Positions 1-13,500 of a stretch of 64,000 bases of DNA are shown here, in pieces. The notes beneath the pieces are model-generated. The model saw nothing but the letters and a program-made list of their open reading frames with translations, made no database searches and was not told where the DNA came from. Both the position numbers and the translations under genes were made by a program. The stretch's first letter is position 1, and every line of letters begins with the position of its first letter. This DNA is from Lethocerus indicus (Eukaryota; Arthropoda; Insecta; Hemiptera; Belostomatidae), in contig JACDQD010000006.1 of assembly GCA_019843655.1 (NCBI GenBank), positions 16,138,246-16,202,245 of the forward strand. The letters run 5' to 3'.

Positions 1-2082
1 CCCAGTTGAAAGAGCCGGTCTCTCACACTCCTCTTAACCACCGAGAAATTATAATTATGTGTAATTCAAGTAACGGACAAAGACAAATTAAAAACGGCGT
101 AAGTAGGACCTGCCATAGAAATATGTATAATATAATTTCATATTGTAAATGCTAACACCGTAACACACATCGATCTGAATAGGGTCTGATCTACTTTTTT
201 TATAATAACAACAGATACTTTTTATGACTACTTACATCCAGTGTTAGTCTGTTCGAATCTATAACCGGTGTCCATAGCTATTTCAATTTTCGCAACCGAT
301 ACGACGCTTATTAGAAACAATGGAGAAAGCTACCGTCTCCAAAAGGAGAACGAAGCATTATTAATTATTTTAATTTCGTGGAATAATTTCCATAAACTAA
401 ACATTCAACTTGGCCATACAGCATATAATACGACAGAGGAGTGGAATCTCCACCGCTTTAAAAAATTGAATATTTAACATAAAATTGAAAGGGTTCATAT
501 TTTAATTAATGTCAAACTAAGGAAAGTTTAAGGTCAGGGTTGGAGTAAGCAATATGAAATATTCAATTTACACTAGTTACTCAACATACGAAGTGATATT
601 TTTAAAAAATTAGACAATGTTAAATACAAATTGTTAGATACAAAACCATTTAAAAGTATTCGTAAGGTGTAACACGGGTCCAATCGAAAGGGGCCCGGTA
701 TGCGGTGGAGCCCGAAAGGGGGAGGAAGAGGGACATTCTTGTCGTGGAAGCCGACTTCTCTAATGGTCGTTACAACTCTAAGCATCTGAATTCGGAGAAG
801 GCGGACGAACGCCAATAATTTATTTCGAGGGCCGCCTCCGGGCGCAAATAACTGTCGGGCGCTCGGGGGCCAGCGCCGTAGCCGCCCCGTCGGTAAAAAT
901 TAAAAAGTCCCCGAGGCACTTTTTATTCCGAGTATTTACGATATTCACCCGTACATATGTTCGGGGAACGGCGGGGCAGGGGGGACGGGACCTCGTACGT
1001 GCACCGCATACGCCACGACGAGTCGCTCGCGCTTATTGCAAAATTGTAAATAAACCGTAATGGCGGCGAGAAAGGGAGAGACAGAGAGAGAAAGAGACTT
1101 CCCAACCGAGACAATAGAATTACCCGGCTTTAAATCATCGGGTGGTAAAGCCCTCGAGAGGAACACCCCCCCTTACTCAGCGACGCTAAATGAAGAAACT
1201 GCCAATAATTAAAGACTGGCGGGGCCCGCCGAAAAAAATATATAACAATAACCCGACTCGGGTAACCCCGGAGAGCAAATAGAGGCATAGAAGGGGGGTC
1301 CTGCTGCAAAACTCTAATCATAACTTCGCCCTGAGAACAACCACTCCACGGATATAAGCGTCATGCTCAATTTGCTCTCGGCTCACAATTATAATCTTTT
1401 CAGTCCGGTGAGAGCAAAATTACAACTTGCATTGGCCAATTTATGCCTCATTTGAGTATGTCGTTACTCTACCCTTGGAACTAGGATTGTGAACGACTGG
1501 ATAGTTAAAGCGCTTCTTCAGAATTACAATTATACAGTTCATATTAAATTACGCATATCGTTTTCTCGTACAACATTATAAATTGCTCGTTAACGTAATA
1601 TTAACTTAGATCGCGATTAGTTTAGAAAACCAAATCTCCTCTTGGACACTGCAGTAATGAAGAAACAAATTGTAGAAAAAAAAATCCCTTAATAAAAAAT
1701 GTCTAATACTAGCCCTCCAGGATCATTAGCCCTCATATTTTCCCCATCTGACTATGAGAAAGAGTCACAAGCACAAACAGATGTAACCGCGACAAAAAAT
1801 TAGGGCCGTAGGTAAACTTCGTTATCAGGTGAAAACATCCTGAACATATTATAGGAGCGTAAATCTTCCCTGAACTGATATCGGGGTTTTGCCCCGCCAA
1901 TTTATAACTTGTATAGAGCCTCGAATTATCTATCCCAATTCTATGTAGCAAACTTCAGATTTCTTTACGGGGATATTTCAGGACAATACTTCTAAATCAT
2001 TTACTACAATAGTACTTTCAACCCTTTCAAGTACTATAAATTTTAAGATACAATTTCGGTCATCGAAATTAAATTCACTTAC
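1..2082. other. USP48 intron, left edge of window
   Basis: No coding exon was recognised on either strand. The stretch is AT-rich with GC-rich, CpG-containing patches at about 680-1300. It should be intron before the missing USP48 terminal exon(s), because exon 16 ends in a good donor. GA-rich low-complexity tracts lie near 1075-1100. Confidence 0.5.
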
Positions 2083-2237
2083 CTCAGGCGGACTGCTAGG
2101 TGCAGCGCAGGGGTCAGGAGTTTCATCTTGTGACTTGGTCGAAGCTACTTGCCGTATGTACAATTTTGCTTTCGTGTACTGCAGCAGGGCTTTCTGCTCG
2201 TTCTCTAGCCTCTCCATTACACATTCCCAACAAATAG
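2083..2237 (-). other. USP48: Isolated USP48 exon 16
   Basis: This exon reads [20 protein letters not shown] and onward through [11 protein letters not shown], matching the human USP48 stretch around [20 protein letters not shown] and ATIYVHKV. It has a clean acceptor (tgtttcag) and donor (GAG|GTAAGT). It is separated from exon 15 by a 9.5 kb intron. The last part is an acidic, Pro/Ser-rich linker, where human USP48 also has a low-complexity linker before the ubiquitin-like domain. Confidence 0.9.
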
Positions 2238-4527
2238 CTGAAACATAACAGCCAAATTTTAAATGTGATTAGATTAACCCTATGAACGTGTGGAAATACA
2301 TTAGGCGCGGAGTAATATCACTTAGTATAAACTTAACACACAACAACGTAGTGTGGAGTATATGTAATTTTTTAACTAATCCCACATAAACAGGTAAATT
2401 TGGTTGCATGCTGAATAATGCTTGTTCTTTGATAGTAGAGTGGAAATAACATAAGTAGGTATGAAATAACATAATAATAAGTAATAACAAGATCACACCC
2501 ACCAGTTTAAAATAATAATCAAGGTATGTAGTTGAAAACGCACAGGTAGCTTCTAAAACTCCTGTATATTCATACCGGTTTATGGGCTGGAGGATCAAAA
2601 TACGTATCAATTAGTCTCATTTAGAGGGTATAATCCTGGGACAGAAGAAAAAGTCGAAGAAGAAGGAGTAAAAAAATTATGCGATACACGGAGCAAATAT
2701 TTCACCGTTCCCGGGGAACAAATTGGAACCGTGAGGCGAGCTGGAGTGGCGGCAGATAGAGACAAATGGGCGGCGTGGGGGATGAGGCGGGCTTAAACCC
2801 TAATTCGCGGAAGATCTCACTGATTAGGGGGCCACCGAGGGGGGGCCGCTTGTTACCCCAGATGGACCTTGACAAATGCCAGTCAAGTCCGCGCCGTTAG
2901 GCAAAGTAACAAGACCTCTTGGGCTTTTCTACCTCCTCTACCTTCTTTCTATTTCTTTATGTTTTTGTCGTCCGATCTTATGAAGATACCTTAAGGACGA
3001 ATGCGTGCGACACACCTAGAATATATGCGCCTGCATATATGTATTCAAATACAGAAGAAAACTCATAAAGAAACGGACAATCAACAAACTATTACAATAT
3101 TGCATACTTGTGTTGAACATTGGAAAAATCATTGTAGTAGTATTTCACTATTAGTACTACAATTAAACCGTTGAACATTTGATGACTGAAAATTAAATTG
3201 AAAATGTACGCAGCTAAAATTTCTTTTTGTCAATTGATATCGGCTCGAAGATTCAACCTAGAATTGACTTAAACACTGAATGTAAAATTATGCGATAGAA
3301 ATTAACGTTCATTAACGATGCCGCACACTGCTACCAGTAGACCCTGTTTCTATCCTGATCTGCTGTCATACCCCTACTTGGACCAAGTGCAAAGTTGAAC
3401 ATGACCCGAATGGATAACAATTAAATCCAGAACCCTCAACGGGATAGGTAGTACGCTCCTTCCTTAGATCAAGCTCTAAAAAAATAAGAGTAGGTCCGGA
3501 GAATCCCTGAGAATATAAATAAGACCACCCTCGTGAAGACCTTCCCACAACTTGTCTCGTTAAATCAATTAATTGCAAATTTCGAATTAGATAATTTAAC
3601 TATCGCTATAAATACAATTTTAAATGCATTAAATTAAGTAGCCGTTAAATAGGTTAAGGCGATATAATACACCGAAAAGGAATTCAAGACGGTTGCCTCA
3701 TTCGCACGGAGAGTACCACATAATATGATCTAGGCTGGGGGGAGTCAATTAAAACAGAAAGGGCCGCAGCTTATACACACAACTCCTTGTTAGGCGGGAC
3801 GCTCGGACGACCGTCATCTTCCGAGTCCGGTTTTTCGGTTTAATTAATGCAGGTATTTACAAAATGCGGTGGCCGGCCAAGACGGCGGTGGCGGCGGCGG
3901 CGACCGGAACAATTGGGAAGGAAGGGCCGCGGTCGACCACAAAGCTAAGTTCAGGGGGACCGCACCCCTAAGACCTCTCTATCCCCCTGCAGGCCGGAGG
4001 ATTTTGCGGTCATCGGCACAATCTTGCCCACTACTTAACCGAACAGATCAAACGTCTCTCCTACCCTCGCCGGACGCAAACGGAGCAAATCAGTCTTGGG
4101 ATCCATGTTTTACACGAAAGTCGGATGAAATAAACCTCGAGTAGGGTCCTTCTTCGGAACAATCGACTACTTTCTTCGAACGCCTCGAGTCCTCATAATT
4201 ACACTTTAAATTGACCGGACTGACTACTAGAACATTTTATAAATGAGTGGGGAACAAAACATTATCTATATAATGCCAGGTTTCAAAGCAGAAAACATAA
4301 TACTGAAGCATATAATACATAATCTCATACTCTTATTACAATACCAAAAATATGAAAAATACCAAAATACCCGAAAATCACAATTTTAAGGGTTTCATTG
4401 AAACTATATTTATGAGTACATAGCGTTATGTATGATTTGTTTCTCCTTGGTACTACAATGCCAGAATACTATGTCAGTTACTTGAGAATAAATAACCTAA
4501 GCTTATTAGCGAAAATCAAACTCGCAA

Positions 4528-4583
<56 letters not shown>

Positions 4584-7500
4584 AGTTAATTGAATCAAAA
4601 ACATACACACCAAACGATACAACAGGTATTCGTGGGATCCAAACGACGAAAATCAAAGAAAAATGTTCAAAGAAAAAAGAAATCATAACTGGGTTCATTG
4701 TTATACAAGTATCAATTGTAATCGTTGGTAATAATAACGGAGGTTATGAAATTACAAAGTGGAAAGCGATGGCAATAGCTGAAAATCTATTACAGGCGGC
4801 TGTAAATTGTAATTTTAATTAACGGCCTCGCGAGATGAGGAGACGGTCAATTAAGAAAGGAGGAAAGGAGGGTGGTTGATTAGAGCGGTGGTCCGATAGT
4901 GGGAGAGCGACCGAGGAGGAAGGTGGAACATTAGAGAGGGAGCCCCACTGACCACACCACGACACAACGTTACTGACGATAACTTAATCCCGTGCCTCGT
5001 GTGTCCAATTTGGGCCGGCAAGGAATTAGATAAGAGTAGGCGGGCGGGCGGCGGCCAACCTTGCCAAGATAGCCACCGCCTCCCACACGCCCTCTTCTAC
5101 CATCCCCCCGGCCCTCCCTCCCTCCTTCGCTCCCCCTCTCGCTCTTTCACTCTCGGACCATTAGGCTCCCAAGCCGCCGCCGGCCCTTGATGGTTTATTG
5201 GTAAAGTGATTAAGGGGAAATTTCTTTGGGCCGCAAAACACCACGAGCGAGAGCGCCGGCAGCAGCCTCCGGGCCGCGGATATTATAAGCCGGGCGATGA
5301 GCGGCACGGTAGGGTGGGGGGTGAGGGGGGAGGGTGGATTCCGGCGGAGAGCTTTAATTACGGTACCGCACGAGATCAGCAGGCGTTGGGCCCCTCGTTT
5401 GCGCCTCCGTACCGCATCTCCACTCATCATCTGACCAGATGAACTCACTATACCTGCACCCGCTCTTTCTTACTGTAGATTAATATAATGTGTTAAGTAC
5501 CGAACGAAGATGAAAGCGTACATTTTTTCAGTATATCATATATCAAATACACGGAAAAAAGTACGTCGAGAATTGTTGTAGGTCGAGGAAGATTTTTTTT
5601 TAAATCTCGAAATGATTCACCAGTCATAATTTTTACAAACAATGATATACGCGACGAGGAGGTTCATTTGTCACGTAACTATGGATGATTGTCCAAAAGT
5701 GAGTTTTATAAGAAACTTTTCACTTTGTCCGCGACTCGAAAGTACACGGTGGAGACTGACGCGTCGAATCCCGGGCGGCGTGCCTGCGCTACTGACCGAC
5801 AAGAAAATTTCTCGGTGTCGCCCCCTCGTCCGGTCGTTATTCAGCGTTTGTGTGGGACGACGGAGCGAAGAAAAGAAACTCTCCTCATCCTCCCTCATCG
5901 GGAGGGGGCAATGCAATTTCACAGAGGCGAGGCCACTCAACCGTGGAAGGAAGAAGCGGGAGCCTACCCCCACTTCCAGGAGTAAGACGCTGTACTGGAG
6001 AAAGAGAGCGTCCCAATAATACTAATCTGAATAGGTTTTTAATCCGGAGAGCGAACGAGACATAGTGAGAGGGGGCGGGAGGAAGGAGGAGGTGAAGGGG
6101 ATGGGACACGCGAAAGGGGGCTAATTCCGGTGGATAAAAGGGGAAAGACCGTGAGGAGGGGGGAAGCGGTGTAAAAACCAATTACCCGGGGGTTGTCTCG
6201 GACCTTTTTTCACAGGCCATTTCATCATTGGGCAACTGGGGCAAGACAAACTCGGCTGCTCGGGGATTAATCACACTTCTTCTCCCCTTAGTCCGAGCTG
6301 GTCCGCCCGGCCATGATTAATACCCACCCCCTCGCCTCCTTCCAAGCCTTCCTCTGGAGCATTGTTACCGCCCCCGCCACCGCCCCCGCCCCGCACAACC
6401 ACCCACTCGGCGACACACTATAACCGATTGCAATACGATAAAACAAAGGTCCGGCAATCTTACCAATCATTTTTCAACCTCCGCGGGATTTTAGGATCAT
6501 TGTATACATGAATTTGTACTACCGATTCAAATAATTGGAATTTAATCCTTCGGCCCCTTTTAATTAAGAATGAAAAAAGTCATAAAGTGAAAATAAATAA
6601 TTTTGAAAAAACGGTATTTGCTCAGATCAACTAAATACAATAATTTTAAAAATAATGAAAGCAGAACGTAGAATTCAGACATTTTATTACTCAAAAGTAA
6701 TCATATTACTTTTATGCCCTCTTAATATTTACTAACCCTTCTACGTGCTTATTTAAACATTTATTTGATTTCATTCAGGGACGCCTGTCATATATAAATT
6801 ATTCCATTATTTAAAATATACCCTAGTACAATGAATTAAACAATATTGTGCCAATAATTGTACTTAGCTTACAAATGATATTAGGGTCAGAAAATAGAAC
6901 ACGCAAAAAAAATTAAGGAGAAATTTTATCATTAAATTTGGGTCATGAGAGGGGGACATTAAATGTCCCAAAGTAAGCCAAATATAATAATTGTGGTTTT
7001 ATTTATGGTGTCAACGCAATACGTCCTATTTGAATTAGGACTTGCAAACCAATCATTTCAATGTATCAAAAAGTAATACAAACTTATATTTTATACTAAA
7101 AATGTAATTAAATATTTGGGATCAGCGCCCGGGAATGGTAGGATATCGACGATTCAAGACGGCATTTATAAACATTCCGAAAGACGGAGGACTTCTAAAA
7201 GGAAAGTTGAAGCGCTGATGAAATGCCTATAATGCCATCAATCTCTGTCGAAAGAGGATGCCGCCCGGATTGGAGGGAAGACGGGCCCGCATAAACAACG
7301 CTAGGAAACGGGTCGGTAAAGGAATAAATAAAAGCGGCTAGGTGAAAAGGTCAAATCAAACACTACCAACATTCCGGGAATATTTCAGCCTGGGACCAAC
7401 AATGGGGAGAATATTTTTAAACCGAATCTTACCTAAAACAAAACTTCATTGAATTCCTTTTCAATTGTACAGCTAAACTATTCTCGATTTAAGAAAGGTG

Positions 7501-10500
7501 CCACAATTAAAGGAACTTACTATAACAAAAACCAGCGTTGTACAACAAGGCTCTATTTTGCCTTAAAGTCTTCCCAATTCTTCATTCTGCCATAGTTCAT
7601 GACATGTTTATATGCATTCGTTAAATGCATATGAATATATGTTAATGTGTGTTAATATATTCCCGATCACCCAATAGAAATGAATCAATCCGGTTTGATT
7701 TGATTCGATAGCAAGTGCAGGAGGAAACGAACAGGAGTTGTTTTATTCAACGGTTAGGATATGAAGTACCGCTCAACAAGATCATATAAGTTGCAGTTTC
7801 ATGTCCGCGGTGTAAGCACGAAAACCGCGAACGTCTTGATTTATACCGGGTCTACGCGATGTAAGTTAAAGGTAAACCGCTTGCGGCGGTAGCCATGGCG
7901 ACCCGGGACGTCTCCTCGGGAGATGTTGAGGTTTAACACTAATTATGCGCCCGTTCGCCGGCCGTAATTCAAGCCCAGGATACCTATGCGAACAATGCAT
8001 ATTAACAACACTAAATTACAGACGCTTGTGCTCTCTGCCGCCGAGGAGGGGGACCGCATTCTCGGGAGCTCTACCTGCCCGTCTTATCCGCCAAATTGGT
8101 CGCCCCGAGAATAGGAATTCCACGCCGGCCTTTATATTCATATTAACCGGCTCCCGCATTCTTCCTGCCGGTTTTCGGGTTCCGAGTAATTACATCGGTC
8201 CGCAGGAACTTTCAAACCGGCAACCGGTGTTTAAGACAATGCTGCCGCCCTGTTCAGTGCCCGAATAAGAATCGTCCCGGGAGCACATAATTCCTCCATA
8301 AATGGAAGCTTCGGATCCGTTCGGACGTTGGGTAAACCAATTAACCTTGATTGTCCGATGAGCTCGGTGACACGACTGAACAGCGTGACTCTGCTTTCAT
8401 TCACCGTAGCTTAGAATAATGAAGAGGTCGTTTAATCACATAATGTCGTTTCAACGTTAATACAGATTGAGGTAGCTGCAGAGACATTCTGAATGGTTTT
8501 GATTATAAGGTACTCTTACCATTTTTCTGTCCCCTCTTTTATCTCACTTCGGATCTTTTATTTTATTACGGGTTATTTGTCAAAACCAAAAAGAAACATT
8601 ATCGGACTACTAATATAATAAATCGAATCTTAAAAAACCCACACGTTTGTAAAAATACGTCCCCGCTATTTATCTCCTACTAATCTCCTACTACCTCCAA
8701 ATGGGAACTGTCTGATTTAAATTCACCGCAACGGTAATCATTCGAAACAGGAATAAAAGACGACCCTGATCTGTTATTCAAATCAGACAAATTTATTTTG
8801 GAGAAAAAGGCACAAAAATATATCGGTGTATAATAACACGACAGAAAGACCGGTAATCAGTCTCCGCATCTCGGTTTTTACATATGGACCGGTACGATAA
8901 TACGCGTTAAAGAATAAGCACTTTAACGCTCGGCGCGTGAAAAGAAATTCCAGTAATAAATGAGGCGTAAGAATGGGGAAAAAGTCGAGCGGCCCGCCTT
9001 ACAAAGCGTGTTCAATTAATGAAAACCAGAAGCCGGCCCCGGCGGCTACCGAAAAGGACGTGAGGGGACCACCGCTCTACCATTGATCCCGGCTTTGATC
9101 CTGCCGACCCTCCTCCTAATAAGTACACAAAGTACCCCCCAACGACTAAAACATGAATGATTAATCGTAAACCTACCAAGTTGATCTTCGCTATTAACAA
9201 TTTATAATACGCAGAACAGAAGTAGACGCGGTAGATAATTATGTCTTTAATTCCCCGGTAAAATACGGCCAAACAGTCTCATTAAACACTTATAACGAGC
9301 GTTGAAACGTTTTGTGAGAATGCCACGAAAGGTTTTATTCGATTCGACCTCCCAGACTCAAGAATGGACACACTATACAGAAAAGAATATACATAACTTG
9401 ATTAGGTTTCGAATTTGTATCAATCGATTTTTGTATCATGATTTCCTGCCGTACAGAGTGCGTCTCAGGGTAACTCTTAGACTATTTTAGATTCAGGGAT
9501 AGTTAACCGACCGGTTGTTCTAAATATCCAAAACGGAGCCTGTTACTGTTACGATAACAGCACGGAAAACGGAAATAAATGAGCAGTCAATACTTTTTGA
9601 GTAGAACGGGTACAGCGGAGGAAGGTATACCGCAAGAGTATACCAAAGTCACGCTAGGATATGACAAACTCCTTACAAGCGTTAATATCGCGACGATTGT
9701 ACAGGAAACAAATCGAACAATGTGAGATGTCGATGAAGTTATTCCGAAGGCACGTAGTTATTATAAATATGCACGGTTCAACGGACCGGCTAGAAATGTT
9801 GCCCACACAATGCGCCCGGAGGGCAAACGGAATCGGTTACAGTGAGTGGATACAGGTCTGAATTATGCCAAGTAATTTGAGCGCGGGCCACCTTTAATAT
9901 TCCCTGTGCGCGCCGGCCACCGCAGCGCCCTACGGTTTTTGCGGCCAGCGCACGGTTAAGGGCCGCGGCCCTTAAACAATGAATTTCAATCCAAAATTAA
10001 TCTAGAAACGGGGGAGAGTCTGAGGGAGGCAAGAAACCGGGTTGGGCACAAGACAACGGTTTAATTCATTAAGGGGACGCCCGGTGCCCCTCCGAAGGCG
10101 GACGTGCCGCGAATCCAATTACGCAGCGGCCCAAATGATATAACGGGGCCAACCGACCAGTGTAAATCAGGCTGTCCGGCCAAACTAAGATTTACATATC
10201 CTTAGTTCTCGGCATCGCCGGCTCCCCAAAACTGATAAAGGTAATGAAATCGCGATAACACATTCATCACCCGTCTCGAATTACTAAGCGGCTACCGATT
10301 GGAGATAAACATCCCCGACTGCCCCGAACCTAGCAATAAGGGATATTGCTCCTAAGGCGCAGAATGAATCACTTTAGTGGCGATTTAATATCGGTACCGC
10401 CCTTCAGACAATAATAGCTTAAGGGCCGGTCCCACTATCCACTGTACGTGCACGAAATTAAATAGTATTCCATACTATAACTTCACCAACATTTAGAAAC

Positions 10501-13500
10501 TGGCCCCTCCTTATAATCACTCCGATAACGGATAAAATTTTCAGTCAAAGTATCAAGTTCATACAACCCATATGCTATATGAAAACTAACAAAACGTAGG
10601 ATTACTTAAAAAATTCAATCGAACCCTCAGAAAAAATATAAACTGTAGAGGTATATGTATAAAAACTCTTAAAAGCGCAAACAAGTTTAATATGAGAAGC
10701 GAAAATGCGTAAAAACTTGACCACTGGATGAAAAGCGGTCCTGTCATGTGGGGGTTGTAAGAAGGGGGCAAAGTTAAGTGGGGTGTGATCCCCCGGATAA
10801 ACTTGGAGTGGACAATGGCACCCTCTTGTGCCATCATTCTTCAACCCTCTTTTAGTGTACCTCAAGAGTAATCAAACTAAACAAATTACACCTCAGGCAT
10901 CAAACTTTTGTATATAAATGCCTTTTTACCCCTTCTTTAAGCACCAGGTACGAATTTCCCAGCGGCACACTAAACACCTTCGTTTTAAATTATTTCCTAC
11001 GGTTTCTAGATTCCTCAAAGGATGTCAAATTAAAAACGAAGTATAATGTTGTGGGCATAACTATAGGATACTAGGAAAAAAGTATTTAACAGGGTAGTTA
11101 AAATTTGTATATAGGCCGAATATGAAAACGGGACCTTTATAACAAGTAATTTATAACTAGTGCCTATTAACACTCAATTAGTCATAATAACGGAGGTTCG
11201 TTAAATGTTCGGCAATTGCATCTGATGACAACATATATGTTAATAATTGCTTGACAAAGAGGTATGAAGGTGGCAGAGAGACATGGTAGGTTTAGGGAGT
11301 GCTGATGAAAGATCATTAGTCTCAGGCAGACTTGAATTTGCATAGGAAGCTCATTTAGCAAAGAGAAGGAAGGACTTGGGAAGGAAGCCATCTACAAGGC
11401 AATCTCACATACTGCTTAATGGATCATATAATCCATAAGGGCTATTAAGTAAATTCAGTCTGGCTCCCGGGGTGTTACCAAAATCTTGACTAAACATATA
11501 CTGATTTACGATGAAGTTACGACTCATTGTTGAGACGACAGAAATGTCAGATTATGATGAGTACCGAGAGTAGTAAACACTTTATAATTCAGAAAAATGT
11601 ACTGAATTGCAAAAAAATATGGTGAACGAATCAGGTATTCAAATTTGTTAATAATTGAGTAGCGCTAAAATCACTCTAACTTTAGAAAAGTTTTTATTGT
11701 TTCAAGGTATGTTTCAAAATTACAGATTATCGCAGCCAGCCGATTTAAATAAAAATATCTTTGAAACTTACGAGGTGATGTTAATAACTCGTTGTTCTCA
11801 GTCCATGTAACTGTGACCTCCTGGTCCACTACGTACAGTTGACACAACGTCGTCCATTCTTGATCGGTCACGAGTGCAACTCTGCAAAGAATTTCATGAC
11901 AATCTGATCAGCCAAACGTTCCCTAACAAATTGGTGTTTAAAATAGGCCCGTGACATAAATTTACTGCATTCATGTGATGCCAGAAGACTAGGGCTGCTG
12001 TACTATTAATTAAGAATTACCATAATAAACCTAATCAAATTAGAGGTTCTACGAAATTTCGATCCTTGAGTCGACACCATGTCAGGGCCAACACTGTGTT
12101 ATCCTTGCCACAAACTTATTGTAGTATCAGTAAGATTTATCAATTAACTTATTTTTGACATCCACTCATAAATAATCAAATTGTAGATCGAAAAAATTAA
12201 GAAAAAGAAGACCGAATCCGGGACCGGATATCAGTACAAGAGAGTCCACAACACATAGAACGATTGACAACTTAAACAACATTAATTGGAGATCAAAATG
12301 TATAATTAAAATTTTAAAAGGGATTAATAGTGGCATTATTTATAATAGACTAAAATTGGTTACACATTTATTTGAACAAAACATACGATTTCTATGCGGG
12401 CTTTTAACTCCCTACACTAGAGGTATTTAATCATATATCTGACAAGAGTGTTGAGATGCAGATGCTCTTTTGCATTAGCATAGCGGGCCGGCTAATATGA
12501 TATTAATTGTGCAATATGCTAAGAGCCGCACGGTGGGGGGGACGAATCGACACTGGGCGACGTGCTACAAAAACAATGCTTGATGCGACCGACACCCAAC
12601 ACTTTGCTTAACTTTGCCATTTACATAATGACTCTGACACAGCCCCATAGGCCCATCTACCATCCATTACTGAAAACAGTAAATCACTTTTAATGTTATG
12701 CAAGAATCTAATTACCAAGAGGTTTTTTGGCTCCTCCCGCCCTCCCCGGGGAGTCACAGCTCCTAGTGTATACAGAGCGAATATGTTTATTAGGCCATTT
12801 GTGTCAATTAAATAGGATTCTACGAAATTCAATGTGATTTTGGAAAATTGCCAACCTCAAATATCTGACATACTGGGTAGTAGGTTTCATTCGAGAAAGA
12901 CAATCTAAATTTCGAATAGTCTGAATTCTGAACAGAAAGAGGGTTAATTACTTAGAAGTTGAATTACACACTTCGAGCGACATCAGCGCAAATGCAAACG
13001 GTATTTGCAATAAGAGTTTGAGCGATAGTTTTTGCTGTTAAAGTAAAGCGCAAGTATTCGGCGCGTTTCCCACTTCCCCTGCGTTTCGCCCCCTAAGCCT
13101 CATTAAGGGGCGGAATTAATAGCAAAACATTAATTAACTTTCAAACTGTAGATTGATTCTGGAGATTGGAAGGTCCCCTAACAGACAAACTCTACTGGTA
13201 AAACTAAAAGTTCCTAATGCTTCCCTTCACAAGAAGCAAAAGCAAATTTAATGATAATAATCATTATTATATATATATGATATAATTTAAAGCTATCATT
13301 AATTTCATTTTTGGGGGATAGAGGCAAAATCTAAGATATCCCAAACACGCCCAACCAAAACAAATACCTTAAATTATTTTGATTTATATAACAATGTGTG
13401 TTCTTTCAAAAATTCTAAAATAAACGATTTTTGCTAGAAGCCCACTAGTTTTTTCATGAAAAATGTTCACGGAAATACCGCGTGCAATTTGTTTTTTCTT

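Noticed and set aside
4516..4698. Minus-strand frame with a Tyr-Ile repeat
   Set aside because: It is the translation of the TA microsatellite.
7945..8268. 107-codon plus-strand frame
   Set aside because: It lies in a GC-rich island inside a USP48 intron, with no family resemblance and no splice or start context.
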